This document shows, one piece after another, positions 1-7,223 of a DNA stretch of 39,185 nt (within the stretch, counting starts at the first letter, position 1; every line of letters starts with the position of its first letter). The position numbers and the translations under genes were made by a program. The notes under the pieces were generated by a model that was given only the letters and a program-made list of their open reading frames with translations, was not told the origin of the DNA and did no database searches. Source of the stretch: JANNNF01 sp040385825 (lineage in GTDB: Bacteria; Pseudomonadota; Alphaproteobacteria; Rhodobacterales; Rhodobacteraceae); assembly GCA_040385825.1 (NCBI GenBank), contig JAZKGQ010000030.1, forward strand, positions 1-39,185, given 5' to 3'.

Positions 1-61
1 ATCTTGCCGAGAAAATTCTACTAATGCAGCCCCTTACTTTCGGGGGGGATTACCAAATGAA

Positions 62-89
62 AAACGCCGCCCGGTTCGAGGCGGCGTTT
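62..89. terminator. Bidirectional intrinsic-type terminator hairpin
   Basis: A perfect 10-bp inverted repeat (AAACGCCGCC at 62-71 and GGCGGCGTTT at 80-89) encloses an 8-base loop. T-rich ends on both sides suit termination of converging transcripts. On the plus strand the first 24 bases could be read as the last codons of an upstream gene ending in TAA at 22-24, but that is too short to call. The minus-strand sat-cysC gene ends 180 bases to the right. Confidence 0.7.
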
Positions 90-134
90 CTTGTTCAAGG
101 TGGGGGCCGCCGGGTTCGCCCACCCGTGCGGTAT

Positions 135-220
135 GGGGCCCGGGTCGTCCCGGCGAAGGCCGGGACCCCAAGCCTTCTTGCAACAGGAGTCCCGGGGCCC
201 CGTCCTTCGCCGGGGCGAGG
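135..220. repeat. Palindromic intergenic repeat, GC-rich
   Basis: A perfect 8-bp stem (GTCCCGGC at 147-154, GCCGGGAC at 159-166) is followed by a second, inverted relative at 189-214. The 11-mer CCCGGCGAAGG at 149-159 recurs as its reverse complement at 204-214, so the whole block can fold as one long imperfect hairpin. This GGCGAAGGCC-centred design resembles short palindromic repeats dispersed in many alphaproteobacterial genomes. Its copy number here cannot be judged from one window. Confidence 0.55.
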
Positions 221-269
221 CGCATCCGCCACGCAAGAGAGCCGCGCACCCGTACAACGGGCCAGACGA

Positions 270-1976
270 TCAGGCCCCGATCAGGCCCATCGATTCCAGC
301 TTGAGGATCACCTGATGCGCGCAATGGTCGACATCGACATTCTCGGTGTCGACCACCAGTTCGGCCTTGGTGGGCGTCTCGTAGGGGTCGGAAATGCCGG
401 TGAATTCCTTGATCTTGCCTTCACGCGCCAGTTTGTACAGGCCCTTGCGGTCGCGGCGTTCGCATTCCTCGACCGTGGTGGCGACATGCACTTCGATGAA
501 GGCGCCGAAGGCCTCGATCATCTCGCGCACGGCGCGGCGGGTGGCGGTGTAGGGGGCGATCGGCGCGCAGATGGCGATGCCGCCGTTCTTGGTGATTTCC
601 GACGCGACATAGCCGATGCGCTTGATGTTGATGTCGCGGTGTTCCTTGCTGAACCCCAGTTCCGACGACAGATGCTTGCGCACCACATCACCGTCCAGCA
701 GGGTCACGGGACGCCCGCCCATTTCCATCAGCTTGACCATCAGCGCGTTGGCGATGGTCGATTTGCCCGACCCCGACAGGCCGGTGAAGAACACGGTGAA
801 CCCCTGCTTGGAGCGCGGCGGCGCGGTGCGGCGCAGTTCGGTCACCACTTCGGGGAAGCTGAACCATTCCGGAATATCCAGCCCTTCGCGCAGGCGGCGG
901 CGCAGTTCGGTGCCGGAGATATCCAGCACGGTCGTCCCTTCCGGCACTTCGTTCGCCGGATAATACTGCGCCTTTTCCTGCACATAGACCATGTGTTTGA
1001 AATCGACCATCTCGATGCCCATTTCCGCCGAATGCTTGGCGAACAGTTCCTGTGCATCATAGGGACCGTAGAAATCCTTGCCCGCGCTGTTCTTGCCGGG
1101 GCCTGCATGGTCGCGGCCCACGATGAAATGGGTGCAGCCGTGGTTCTTGCGGATGATGCCGTGCCAGACCGCCTCACGGGGGCCGGCCATGCGCATCGCA
1201 AGGTTCAGTAGGGACATGGTGGTGGTGGACTGCGGGTATTTGTCCAGCACGGCCTCGTAGCAGCGGACGCGGGTGAAATGGTCCACGTCGCCCGGCTTGG
1301 TCATGCCGACCACCGGGTGGATGATCAGGTTGGCCTGGGCCTCACGCGCGGCGCGGAAGGTCAGTTCCTGATGCGCGCGGTGCAGCGGGTTGCGGGTCTG
1401 GAAGGCCACAACCTTGGTCCAGCCCATCTTGCGGAAAAATGCGCGCAGTTCATTCGGCGTGTCGCGGCGGGCCTTGAAGTCGTAATGCACCGGGGTCTGG
1501 ATGCCCACGACCGGGCCGCCCAGATAGACCGCACCAGCCTGATTGTGCAGGTAGTTCACCGCCGGGTGGGCCAGATCGTCGGCGCCAAAGACTTTTGCAG
1601 CCTCGTTTGCCTTGTTGGGCACCCATTTGTCGGTGATCGACATGACCGCCAGAATAACGCCTTCGGCGTCGCGCAGGGCGATGTCCTGACCGGCCTCGAT
1701 GCCTTCGGCAAACTTCTCGTTCACGTCCAGCGTGATCGGGATGGGGAACAGCGCGCCGCTGGCGGTGCGCATGTTTTCCACGACGCCGTCATAATCGGCC
1801 TCGGACATGAAACCCTTCAGCGGGTTGAAGCCGCCGTTCATCAGCAGTTCCAGATCGCAGACCTGACGGGCGGTCAGATCCCAGGACGGCAGATTGCCCG
1901 CCTCGACCTTCAGCTTCTGGGCGGACTCGTAGGAAACATACAACTCGGGGACAGGGGCGAGGTTTGGCATGGACAT
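270..1976 (-). CDS. sat-cysC: Bifunctional sulfate adenylyltransferase / adenylylsulfate kinase
   Basis: This fused enzyme activates sulfate: the N-terminal ATP sulfurylase makes APS from ATP and sulfate, and the C-terminal APS kinase phosphorylates it to PAPS for cytosolic sulfate assimilation. The 568-residue product shows the ATP-sulfurylase motif QTRNPLHRAH at about 193-202 and VGRDHAGPGK at 286-295. The kinase P-loop GLSGSGKS is at 399-406, and the kinase domain runs to the C-terminus. The chosen ATG (1976) has AAAGG about ten bases upstream. A second ATG two codons later has poorer spacing, and the longer open frame to 2147 lacks family similarity. The gene stands alone here, without cysDN or cysH neighbours. 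The fusion is usual for Rhodobacteraceae. The assignment is firm; the exact start is less so. Confidence 0.95.
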   Translation of the reverse strand: MSMPNLAPVPELYVSYESAQKLKVEAGNLPSWDLTARQVCDLELLMNGGFNPLKGFMSEADYDGVVENMRTASGALFPIPITLDVNEKFAEGIEAGQDIALRDAEGVILAVMSITDKWVPNKANEAAKVFGADDLAHPAVNYLHNQAGAVYLGGPVVGIQTPVHYDFKARRDTPNELRAFFRKMGWTKVVAFQTRNPLHRAHQELTFRAAREAQANLIIHPVVGMTKPGDVDHFTRVRCYEAVLDKYPQSTTTMSLLNLAMRMAGPREAVWHGIIRKNHGCTHFIVGRDHAGPGKNSAGKDFYGPYDAQELFAKHSAEMGIEMVDFKHMVYVQEKAQYYPANEVPEGTTVLDISGTELRRRLREGLDIPEWFSFPEVVTELRRTAPPRSKQGFTVFFTGLSGSGKSTIANALMVKLMEMGGRPVTLLDGDVVRKHLSSELGFSKEHRDINIKRIGYVASEITKNGGIAICAPIAPYTATRRAVREMIEAFGAFIEVHVATTVEECERRDRKGLYKLAREGKIKEFTGISDPYETPTKAELVVDTENVDVDHCAHQVILKLESMGLIGA

Positions 1977-2200
1977 CAGATCGGGCCTTTCGAAAATACC
2001 AGACGGTGGGCAGAGCATCCACCAATTGCGCGGGGCAATACCGCGCGTGAGGGGGGATGGGCAAGCGATGCAGCGCCGCAGCGTGCAAAAAAGTCGCAAA
2101 TGCTGCGGTTTTCGCGCAGCTTGGTCAGAATTTCCGCAGCGCAGCAATCCGACGGGAGAAACGGGTCAGATACAGTGCCCGCGGGTTCAGGGGAAAAAGA

Positions 2201-2229
2201 ATTGCGCAATCTCTCAATTGAGATACAGT
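2201..2229 (+). promoter_or_regulatory. Putative promoter/operator of the toxin-antitoxin pair
   Basis: Two perfect palindromes lie one behind the other: ATTGCGCAAT (2201-2210) and TCTCAATTGAGA (2212-2223). A possible -35 (TTGCGC, 2202-2207) and -10 (TACAGT, 2224-2229) are 16 bp apart, so both palindromes would sit within the promoter. The 9-mer AGATACAGT occurs at 2168-2176 and again at 2221-2229. Autoregulated relBE-type operons are typically repressed through such palindromes by the antitoxin; that this one works the same way is inferred. Confidence 0.5.
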
Positions 2230-2255
2230 CGTGCGGGTAATAGCAGAGGTGCGCC

Positions 2256-2555
2256 GTGCCAGTTCAGACGTCCATGCTGCATGTCCGTGTCGATCAGCAG
2301 CTAAAAACCAAAGCTGCCGAGGCGCTGGAAGGCGTTGGTTTGACCCTGTCTGATGCCGTGCGGATATTGCTTGTCAGGGTTGCTGCCGAAGGGGGGTTGC
2401 CCGCAGGTTTGACAGCAGACCCCGATGCTTATGACGCATGGTTTCGGGCCAAGGTGCTGGAGGCGCTGGATGATGTCCGCGACTCGGTCCCGCATGACCA
2501 GGCCATGGCGGAAGTTCAGTCAGCCATAGACAAGAAACGCCTTGCCAAGGCTTGA
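2256..2555 (+). CDS. RelB/DinJ-family antitoxin
   Basis: The 99-residue protein has the N-terminal ribbon-helix-helix pattern of RelB/DinJ antitoxins. A basic strand near HVRVDQQLKTKAAEAL (residues 9-24) is followed by the conserved LTLSDAVRILLVRVAAEGGLP stretch (about 29-49). The C-terminal half would wrap the toxin. The GTG start at 2256 has AGAGGT (2245-2250) five bases upstream and lies just behind the palindromic operator at 2201-2223. The downstream toxin frame overlaps its last 14 bases, so the two are probably translationally coupled. The product should neutralise the RelE-like toxin and repress the operon. Family assignment is confident; the exact RelB versus DinJ subgroup is not. 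Confidence 0.88.
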   Translation: MPVQTSMLHVRVDQQLKTKAAEALEGVGLTLSDAVRILLVRVAAEGGLPAGLTADPDAYDAWFRAKVLEALDDVRDSVPHDQAMAEVQSAIDKKRLAKA

Positions 2556-2817
2556 ATGGCGGCCCGCCGCGATTGCCGACCTCGTGTCGATTGTCGACTA
2601 TATCGCAGACGACAATCCGGTCGCAGCGCAGGCGCTGAAAGACGAAATCGAGGCCAAGGTCGCCCTGCTGCCCCACGCGCCGCGCTTCTACAGGCTTGGC
2701 CGGGTCAAGGGCACGCGGGAAATGATCGTGCGCCCCAACTATGTGTTGATCTATGCCGAAGCGGCAAAGACAATCACTGTTCTTCGGGTGCTTCATGCAG
2801 CGCAGCAATGGCCGTGA
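2542..2817 (+). CDS. RelE/ParE-family toxin
   Basis: The 91-residue protein has the RelE/ParE layout: an N-terminal strand-helix (LEWRPAAIADLVSIVDYI, residues 4-21), a helix with DNPVAAQALKDEIEAKVALL, then a strand core with GTREMIVRPNYVLIY and a C-terminal ITVLRVLHAAQQWP. The RVLHAAQQWP ending is characteristic of this toxin family. RelE members cut mRNA in the ribosome and ParE members inhibit gyrase; sequence alone does not decide which applies here. The start is a TTG at 2542 inside the antitoxin gene; no in-frame ATG gives a complete fold, and the ribosome-binding site is weak, as expected for coupling. The pair appears intact. Confidence 0.87.
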   Translation: MPRLEWRPAAIADLVSIVDYIADDNPVAAQALKDEIEAKVALLPHAPRFYRLGRVKGTREMIVRPNYVLIYAEAAKTITVLRVLHAAQQWP

Positions 2818-2850
2818 TCATGGCAAATGCCGCGCTGCAAAAATCTTGGT

Positions 2851-2884
2851 GCCCAGACCTTACTGTCCGGCCCAGACCTTACTG
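2851..2884. repeat. 15-bp direct duplication at the trxB 3' end
   Basis: GCCCAGACCTTACTG occurs at 2851-2865 and again at 2870-2884, a period of 19. The second copy contains the trxB stop codon and its last coding bases, so the first is a duplicate of a gene end placed just downstream of it. Confidence 0.85.
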
Positions 2885-3817
2885 CCCCGCAAGGAACTTT
2901 TCGGCATCCAGTGCGGCCATGCAGCCCATGCCGGCCGAGGTGACGGCCTGACGGTAGATGTGGTCGGTCAGATCGCCCGCCGCGAACACGCCGGGAATGG
3001 CGGTGCGGGTGCTGCCCGGTTCGACCTGCACATAGCCGCCCGAATGCAGCGGCAACTGGTCTTTCACCAGCTCTGACGCCGGGGCATGGCCGATGGCGAC
3101 GAAGAAGCCCGAGCAAGGCACGTCGGTCACATCCCCGGTCAGCACGTTGCGCGCACGGACGGCGGTGACGCCAAGCGGGGCCTCGTCGCCCAGCACTTCG
3201 GTCACTTCGTGGTTCCACAGCATGGTGATCTTGGGGTGCTTGAACAGACGGTCCTGCATGATCTTTTCGGCGCGCAAACTGTCGCGACGGTGGATCAGCG
3301 TCACCTTGGACGCGAAGTTGGTCAGGAACAACGCCTCCTCGACCGCCGTGTTGCCGCCGCCGATCACCACAATCTCCTTGCCGCGATAGAAGAACCCGTC
3401 GCAGGTGGCGCAGGCAGACACGCCAAAGCCCTTGAACTTTTCCTCGGACGGCAGGCCCAGCCATTTGGCCTGCGCGCCGGTGGCCAGAATGACCGCATCG
3501 GCGGTGAAGGTGGTGCCACTGTCCGCCTGCGCCACGAAGGGGCGCTGCGACAGATCAAGGCTGCTGATGTAGTCGGAAATGATTTCCGCCCCCATGGCGC
3601 GGGCGTGGTCTTCCATGCGCACCATCAGGTCGGGGCCTTGGACATGGGTGTCGCCGGGCCAGTTTTCGACCTCGGTGGTGATGGTCAACTGCCCGCCGGG
3701 CTGGATGCCCTGCACCAGGATCGGGTTCAGCATCGCGCGCGCCGAATAGACCGCCGCCGTATAGCCCGCTGGCCCCGAGCCGATGATCAGAACCTTCGTA
3801 TGCCGTGTCTCGCCCAT
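2879..3817 (-). CDS. trxB: Thioredoxin-disulfide reductase
   Basis: This cytosolic flavoenzyme moves electrons from NADPH through FAD and a redox disulfide to thioredoxin. The 312-residue product has the FAD-binding GSGPAGYTAA at 13-22, the redox-active CATC at 136-139, and the NADPH-binding VIGGGNTAVEEA at about 151-162. The C-terminal FAD motif with GDLTD is also present. The length is normal for the family. The ATG at 3817 is preceded by GAGGGG at good spacing; a longer in-frame extension to 3943 would cross the promoter and has no similarity. It is divergent from an Lrp/AsnC regulator starting at 4090. A dyad overlapping the likely -10 box suggests regulation. Confidence 0.96.
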   Translation of the reverse strand: MGETRHTKVLIIGSGPAGYTAAVYSARAMLNPILVQGIQPGGQLTITTEVENWPGDTHVQGPDLMVRMEDHARAMGAEIISDYISSLDLSQRPFVAQADSGTTFTADAVILATGAQAKWLGLPSEEKFKGFGVSACATCDGFFYRGKEIVVIGGGNTAVEEALFLTNFASKVTLIHRRDSLRAEKIMQDRLFKHPKITMLWNHEVTEVLGDEAPLGVTAVRARNVLTGDVTDVPCSGFFVAIGHAPASELVKDQLPLHSGGYVQVEPGSTRTAIPGVFAAGDLTDHIYRQAVTSAGMGCMAALDAEKFLAGQ

Positions 3818-3831
3818 GGTGCCCCTCTTGT

Positions 3832-3872
3832 CTTTGCACCGTTGATATATGCAAAGCGGCAAGGGGCGGAAA
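3832..3872 (-). promoter_or_regulatory. Candidate trxB promoter with dyad operator
   Basis: On the minus strand TTTCCG (3867-3872) and TATATC (3844-3849) are separated by 17 bp and could be -35 and -10 boxes. The -10 lies in the centre of a 7-bp inverted repeat, CTTTGCA at 3832-3838 and TGCAAAG at 3850-3856. A regulator binding this dyad would cover the -10. The regulator is not known from the sequence; the divergent Lrp/AsnC protein is one candidate. Confidence 0.4.
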
Positions 3873-4089
3873 GCCCTGCGACGTTGCGTAAGGCAGGCCG
3901 TTTGCGACAGCAAATTGCGCAGTTGTGAAACATTGTTGCGCAAGGGTGGGGTTCGGCCTACATGATGGCCCAGATCGGTTCAGCTTGCGGCGGAATCGGA
4001 AATCGCGGCCTCTCGTTTCACTCGAACGCGTTTTCCGATGCCATCTGTTTGCGTGAAAACCTGAACCGCTTTAGCACAAGGAGCCTCCC

Positions 4090-4590
4090 ATGGCCGGATC
4101 GAAGCTGGACCCCATTGACCGTCACATTCTGGCCGAATTGCAGGCCGATGGCCGGATGACCAATGTGGAACTGGCCAGCCGGGTGGGCATTTCCGCGCCG
4201 CCCTGCCTGCGCCGGGTGCGCACGCTGGAAGAACAGGGCTATATCACCGGCTATCACGCCGACATCGACGCACGCGAGTTGGGGTTTGAGGTGCAGGTGT
4301 TTGCCATGGTGCGGCTGCGCAGTCAGGCCGAGGTGGACCTGTCGGCTTTCGAGCAGCGCTGTCGCGACTGGCCCTTGGTCCGCGAATGCCACATGCTGAA
4401 CGGCGAGATCGATTTCATCCTGAAATGTGTGGCGCCGGACCTTTCGACCTTTCAGAATTTCCTGACCGAAGGGCTGACCAGCGCCGACAATGTGGCGTCA
4501 GTGAAGACCAGTCTGGTGATCCGCTGTGCCAAGGATCTGCCGGGGTTGCCGTTCGAGGTGCTGGAAGCCCGGCTGGCGAAAACCGCCTGA
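4090..4590 (+). CDS. Lrp/AsnC-family transcriptional regulator
   Basis: The 166-residue protein has an N-terminal AsnC-type helix-turn-helix (LDPIDRHILAELQADGRM then NVELASRVGISAPPCLRRVRTLEEQGYI, residues 6-52). A C-terminal RAM ligand-binding domain follows, with the REC-HMLNGEIDFILK core near 102-117. Members form octamers or dimers that sense amino acids. An AAGGAG lies seven bases before the ATG. It is divergent from trxB and transcribed alone. The target is unknown; the neighbouring trxB promoter dyad is one possibility. It is a different paralogue from the PutR-like protein at 9784-10245. Confidence 0.93.
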   Translation: MAGSKLDPIDRHILAELQADGRMTNVELASRVGISAPPCLRRVRTLEEQGYITGYHADIDARELGFEVQVFAMVRLRSQAEVDLSAFEQRCRDWPLVRECHMLNGEIDFILKCVAPDLSTFQNFLTEGLTSADNVASVKTSLVIRCAKDLPGLPFEVLEARLAKTA

Positions 4591-4980
4591 CCGGGCGGCC
4601 TTGCCCCCATAATGCGGACCCCCATAATGCGGATAGGCGGCCCCTTTTGTGGCGTGCAGAGGACACACCGGGGCCGCCTTACCGAGCATCAATCCCGAAG
4701 CCAGTACGAGCATACTGGTCGGTAACGCCGGGTAGGGGTGCCCCGAAACACATCGTCAGATGTGGTCCTGCGGGTCTTATCGTCGCCCATCCAGCGTCCT
4801 GTTGGTACAGAGGGACATCTGTAGGGCAAGCTGTGGCCCAATTCGGGCAGGTGGTCAAAGTTAATTCTTGATTGGGGCAGGCAGGGCGGACGATCCTGAT
4901 GCTGTGCCGGGATTGTCTTTCGTCCCGTCAACAATCGCCGCCGCAATCGGCCCGCTTGGGCCGATCCGCGATTCGGGGCA
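4591..4980. other. 390-bp gene-poor stretch with an inverted repeat
   Basis: No convincing gene is seen between the Lrp/AsnC stop and the small protein ending at 4981. It contains the tandem duplication at 4604-4633. It also holds a perfect 10-bp inverted repeat, AGGCGGCCCC (4635-4644) with GGGGCCGCCT (4670-4679), that may act as a terminator, although no T-run follows. The stretch 4690-4870 has a lower GC content than its surroundings and open frames that end without a recognisable family. It could be a decayed gene or element, but I cannot name one. Confidence 0.45.
4604..4633. repeat. Perfect 15-bp tandem duplication
   Basis: CCCCCATAATGCGGA is present twice head-to-tail (4604-4618, 4619-4633), with no mismatch and no spacer, 13 bases after the stop codon of the Lrp/AsnC gene. 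Confidence 0.9.
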
Positions 4981-5181
4981 TCAGCGGGCGGCCAGCGTCA
5001 CGCGCTGCGGCTTGACCGGGGCGGGCGTCGCATCGAACAGCGATTGCGGTTTGCGGCGCACGCCGCGCATCCAGGGAAAGCTGGGCAGCGGCTCTGCCGA
5101 GGCAGCAATCACCGACTGCAACCAGCGGCGATCCGACTTGCGGGTCTGGGTCGGGGTGTTGGCGTCTGCGTTGGTCGACAT
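4981..5181 (-). CDS. Small conserved hypothetical protein, 66 residues
   Basis: The ATG at 5181 has a strong AGGAGG seven bases upstream, which supports a real small gene. The product is basic, with a polar N-terminus rich in Thr and Asn, then a conserved-looking core DRRWLQSVIAASAEPLP at about 18-34 and a W-x-RG-x-RR segment near 37-43. No signal peptide or membrane segment is seen. Short proteins of this design occur in related Rhodobacteraceae as far as I recall, but I know no function. It is separated from pgeF by 216 bases holding an inverted repeat. Confidence 0.65.
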   Translation of the reverse strand: MSTNADANTPTQTRKSDRRWLQSVIAASAEPLPSFPWMRGVRRKPQSLFDATPAPVKPQRVTLAAR

Positions 5182-5284
5182 GTCGTCCTCCTGATCTGCG
5201 GTCGTTCTGACCTTGGGATCACTCTGACGTGGCAATGCGGCGCGGTTTTGGCTGATCTTTGGTCAATTGCGGCCTTTTCCAGTT

Positions 5285-5383
5285 TGGCAACAATCGGAAT
5301 GTGGCGGCCCTATTTTCAGCATTTTCAGGGGAAATCGGCGCATGGCGCGCGACAATCGGCTGACCGGCCCCCGATTGTTGCCA
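5285..5383. repeat. 13-bp inverted repeat around the pgeF 3' flank
   Basis: TGGCAACAATCGG at 5285-5297 is perfectly repeated in inverted form at 5371-5383, ending 15 bases from the pgeF stop. A third partial copy, ACAATCGG, lies inside the loop at 5352-5359. The 73-base loop is long for a terminator. It may be a remnant of a small mobile element or a regulatory fold. Confidence 0.5.
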
Positions 5384-5397
5384 GTTTTGCCGCAATC

Positions 5398-6165
5398 CTA
5401 CAGCCGGATCACCGAAATCAGCCGGCCATAGTCGGCCTCGCCCGCATGGGTGGTGCGCCGGAACGAGAAAAACCTGTCCGGGTCGCGGTAGGTGCAATGC
5501 CGAGTCCATTCGGCATGGCCGACCCCGGCCTCGCGCAGACAGTGCAGGCCGAAGGCGGGCAGGTCGAACAGCATCCGGTCGCCGGGGCCCTGGGCAAAGA
5601 ACCGGGCATGGCGGGGATCATCGGCGGTGAACGTGTCAAAGAATTCCGGTCCCACCTCATAGGCCGACTGGCTGATGCAAGGGCCGATCACGGCCGAAAT
5701 ATTGGCCCGGTCGGCGCCAAGCCCTTCCATCGCGGTCAGAACGGCCTCCAGCACCCCCAGATGCGCGCCGCGCCAGCCGGCATGGGCGGCCCCGATCACC
5801 TGGGCGCGGGCATCGCAGAACAGCACCGGCTGGCAATCGGCCGTCAGCACGCCAAGGCCGACGCCGGGGGTGGCGGTGACCATGCCATCGGCGCTTGGGC
5901 GCGGGCCGTTGCCCAGTGGCCCGGTGACATGCACCACATCGGGGGAATGTATCTGGTTGATGGTCAGCAGATGATCGGCGTCGATCCCCATGGCGCGTGC
6001 CACCCGCGCGCGGTTGATCGCCACCACCTCGGCCAGATCGCTGGACCCCGGCCCGCAATTCAGGCCAAAGAATATGCCGGACGAGGCCCCCCCCTTGCGG
6101 GTGAAGAACCCATGGCGCACCGGCAGCGCGTCCGACGTGACAATCTCTAGCAGCGGCTCCAGCAT
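5398..6165 (-). CDS. pgeF: Peptidoglycan editing factor / polyphenol oxidase family protein
   Basis: The 255-residue protein belongs to the multicopper-oxidase-like YfiH/PgeF family (laccase domain, DUF152). In E. coli it corrects misincorporated serine in peptidoglycan precursors; related proteins act as purine nucleoside phosphorylases or adenosine deaminases. Metal-site motifs are visible: NQIHSPDVVHV near 74-84, a conserved TADCQPVLF near 117-125, and AAHAGWRGAHLGVLEA near 136-151, plus IGPCISQSAYEVGPEF. The ATG shares one base with the upstream methyltransferase stop (TGATG), so the two are translationally coupled. It is the last gene of the lgt operon. Family assignment is firm; the physiological substrate is inferred. 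Confidence 0.92.
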   Translation of the reverse strand: MLEPLLEIVTSDALPVRHGFFTRKGGASSGIFFGLNCGPGSSDLAEVVAINRARVARAMGIDADHLLTINQIHSPDVVHVTGPLGNGPRPSADGMVTATPGVGLGVLTADCQPVLFCDARAQVIGAAHAGWRGAHLGVLEAVLTAMEGLGADRANISAVIGPCISQSAYEVGPEFFDTFTADDPRHARFFAQGPGDRMLFDLPAFGLHCLREAGVGHAEWTRHCTYRDPDRFFSFRRTTHAGEADYGRLISVIRL

Positions 6166-7223
6166 CAGGCGGTTCCGGGTGGGCTTGGGTGTCTTGCAGG
6201 GTGCAAGGCCAGCACTTTGAACAAGGTTCCCATTTCTGCGGGGTCGGTCAAGCGCCGTTTGGCTGCAAGATGGTTTTCCAGCGCGGTGCCTGAGAGTGAC
6301 TGGGCCAGCCGTTCGGCGCGCGCGTCGATGCCAAGCGCGGTCAGCACGGCCCCTTGGGGGACATAGGCATGTGCGGCAGGCTGGGCCGCATGGGCCAGTT
6401 CGGCGAAATCGACATGGGCGGTCAGATCGGCCAGCCCCGGTTCGGCCAAAGGGTCGGTAGGGGCGTGGTGGCGCAGCGCCTGAAACGTGTCGCCGCATGA
6501 CCGCCAGCCGCCGTAATCCACGATCAGCGCCGCCCCGCCGTGGCGCGCGATGGTGGCGCCGATCCGGGCGGCAATGGCGCGGGCGGCGGGGCAAATCTCT
6601 ACCACGTCGCCGGGGGTGGTGTCGGCAAGCCGGTGATCCAGCGCGGCAATCGGTGCCGGGTGGGATTGCCCAAGGGTCAGCGCATCACCCGCCAGCCCCA
6701 CCATGGTTTCGCACCAGCCCTGCGCGTGGCGGGTGAACTGGCGGATCGGCAGGGCATCGAAAAATTCATTCGCCAGCAAGAACAGCGGGGCGTCATCGGG
6801 CAGGGCCTCGATGCGGTCGGCCCATGTGATGTCATGCCCGGCCAAAACCTGCGCCTGCCTTGCCCGCAAGGGGGCAGAGGCCTCGACCAGCACGATGCTT
6901 GCCGCCGCATGGAACCCCGGCACAGCCCTGGTCGCCCGCAGGACATCGGCCATCAGGGTGCCGCGACCGGGGCCAAGCTCGGCCAGGGTAAAGCCGGGCG
7001 ATCCCTGATCCAGCCAGGCCTGCGCCAGGCACAGGCCCAGCAATTCGCCGAACATCTGGCTGATCTCGGGCGCGGTGGTGAAATCGCCTGTGGTGCCGAA
7101 CGGATCACGCGTGGCGTAATAGCCGTGATCGGGGTGCAGCAGGCAATCGGCCATGTAGTCGGCAAGGCTGACCGGCCCGCTGGCCGCGATCCGCGCGGCG
7201 ATCAGACGGGCCAGCGGCGTCAT
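6165..7223 (-). CDS. MidA/NDUFAF7-like class I SAM-dependent methyltransferase
   Basis: The 352-residue product matches the COG1565 family, whose eukaryotic member NDUFAF7 methylates an arginine of respiratory complex I. Visible features are the N-terminal ADYMADCLLHPDHGYYATRD segment (21-40) and FTTAPEISQMFGELLG near 49-64. The SAM-binding loop AELGPGRGTLMADVLRA is near 83-99, with LANEFFDALPIRQF around 154-167. It starts inside the last codons of lgt (ATGA overlap of four bases) and ends at the pgeF start. The lgt-methyltransferase-pgeF order is a recurrent alphaproteobacterial operon. A complex I assembly role is inferred from the family only. Confidence 0.9.
   Translation of the reverse strand: MTPLARLIAARIAASGPVSLADYMADCLLHPDHGYYATRDPFGTTGDFTTAPEISQMFGELLGLCLAQAWLDQGSPGFTLAELGPGRGTLMADVLRATRAVPGFHAAASIVLVEASAPLRARQAQVLAGHDITWADRIEALPDDAPLFLLANEFFDALPIRQFTRHAQGWCETMVGLAGDALTLGQSHPAPIAALDHRLADTTPGDVVEICPAARAIAARIGATIARHGGAALIVDYGGWRSCGDTFQALRHHAPTDPLAEPGLADLTAHVDFAELAHAAQPAAHAYVPQGAVLTALGIDARAERLAQSLSGTALENHLAAKRRLTDPAEMGTLFKVLALHPARHPSPPGTA

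Noticed and set aside
24..1211. 395-codon plus-strand open frame opposite sat-cysC
   Set aside because: It is antisense to a clear enzyme gene, with His/Gly/Ala/Arg-rich composition typical of the shadow frame of GC-rich coding DNA and no ribosome-binding site.
4386..4871. 161-codon plus-strand open frame running out of the Lrp/AsnC gene
   Set aside because: It begins within a real gene in another frame and has no start signal; the part beyond 4690 has no recognised family.
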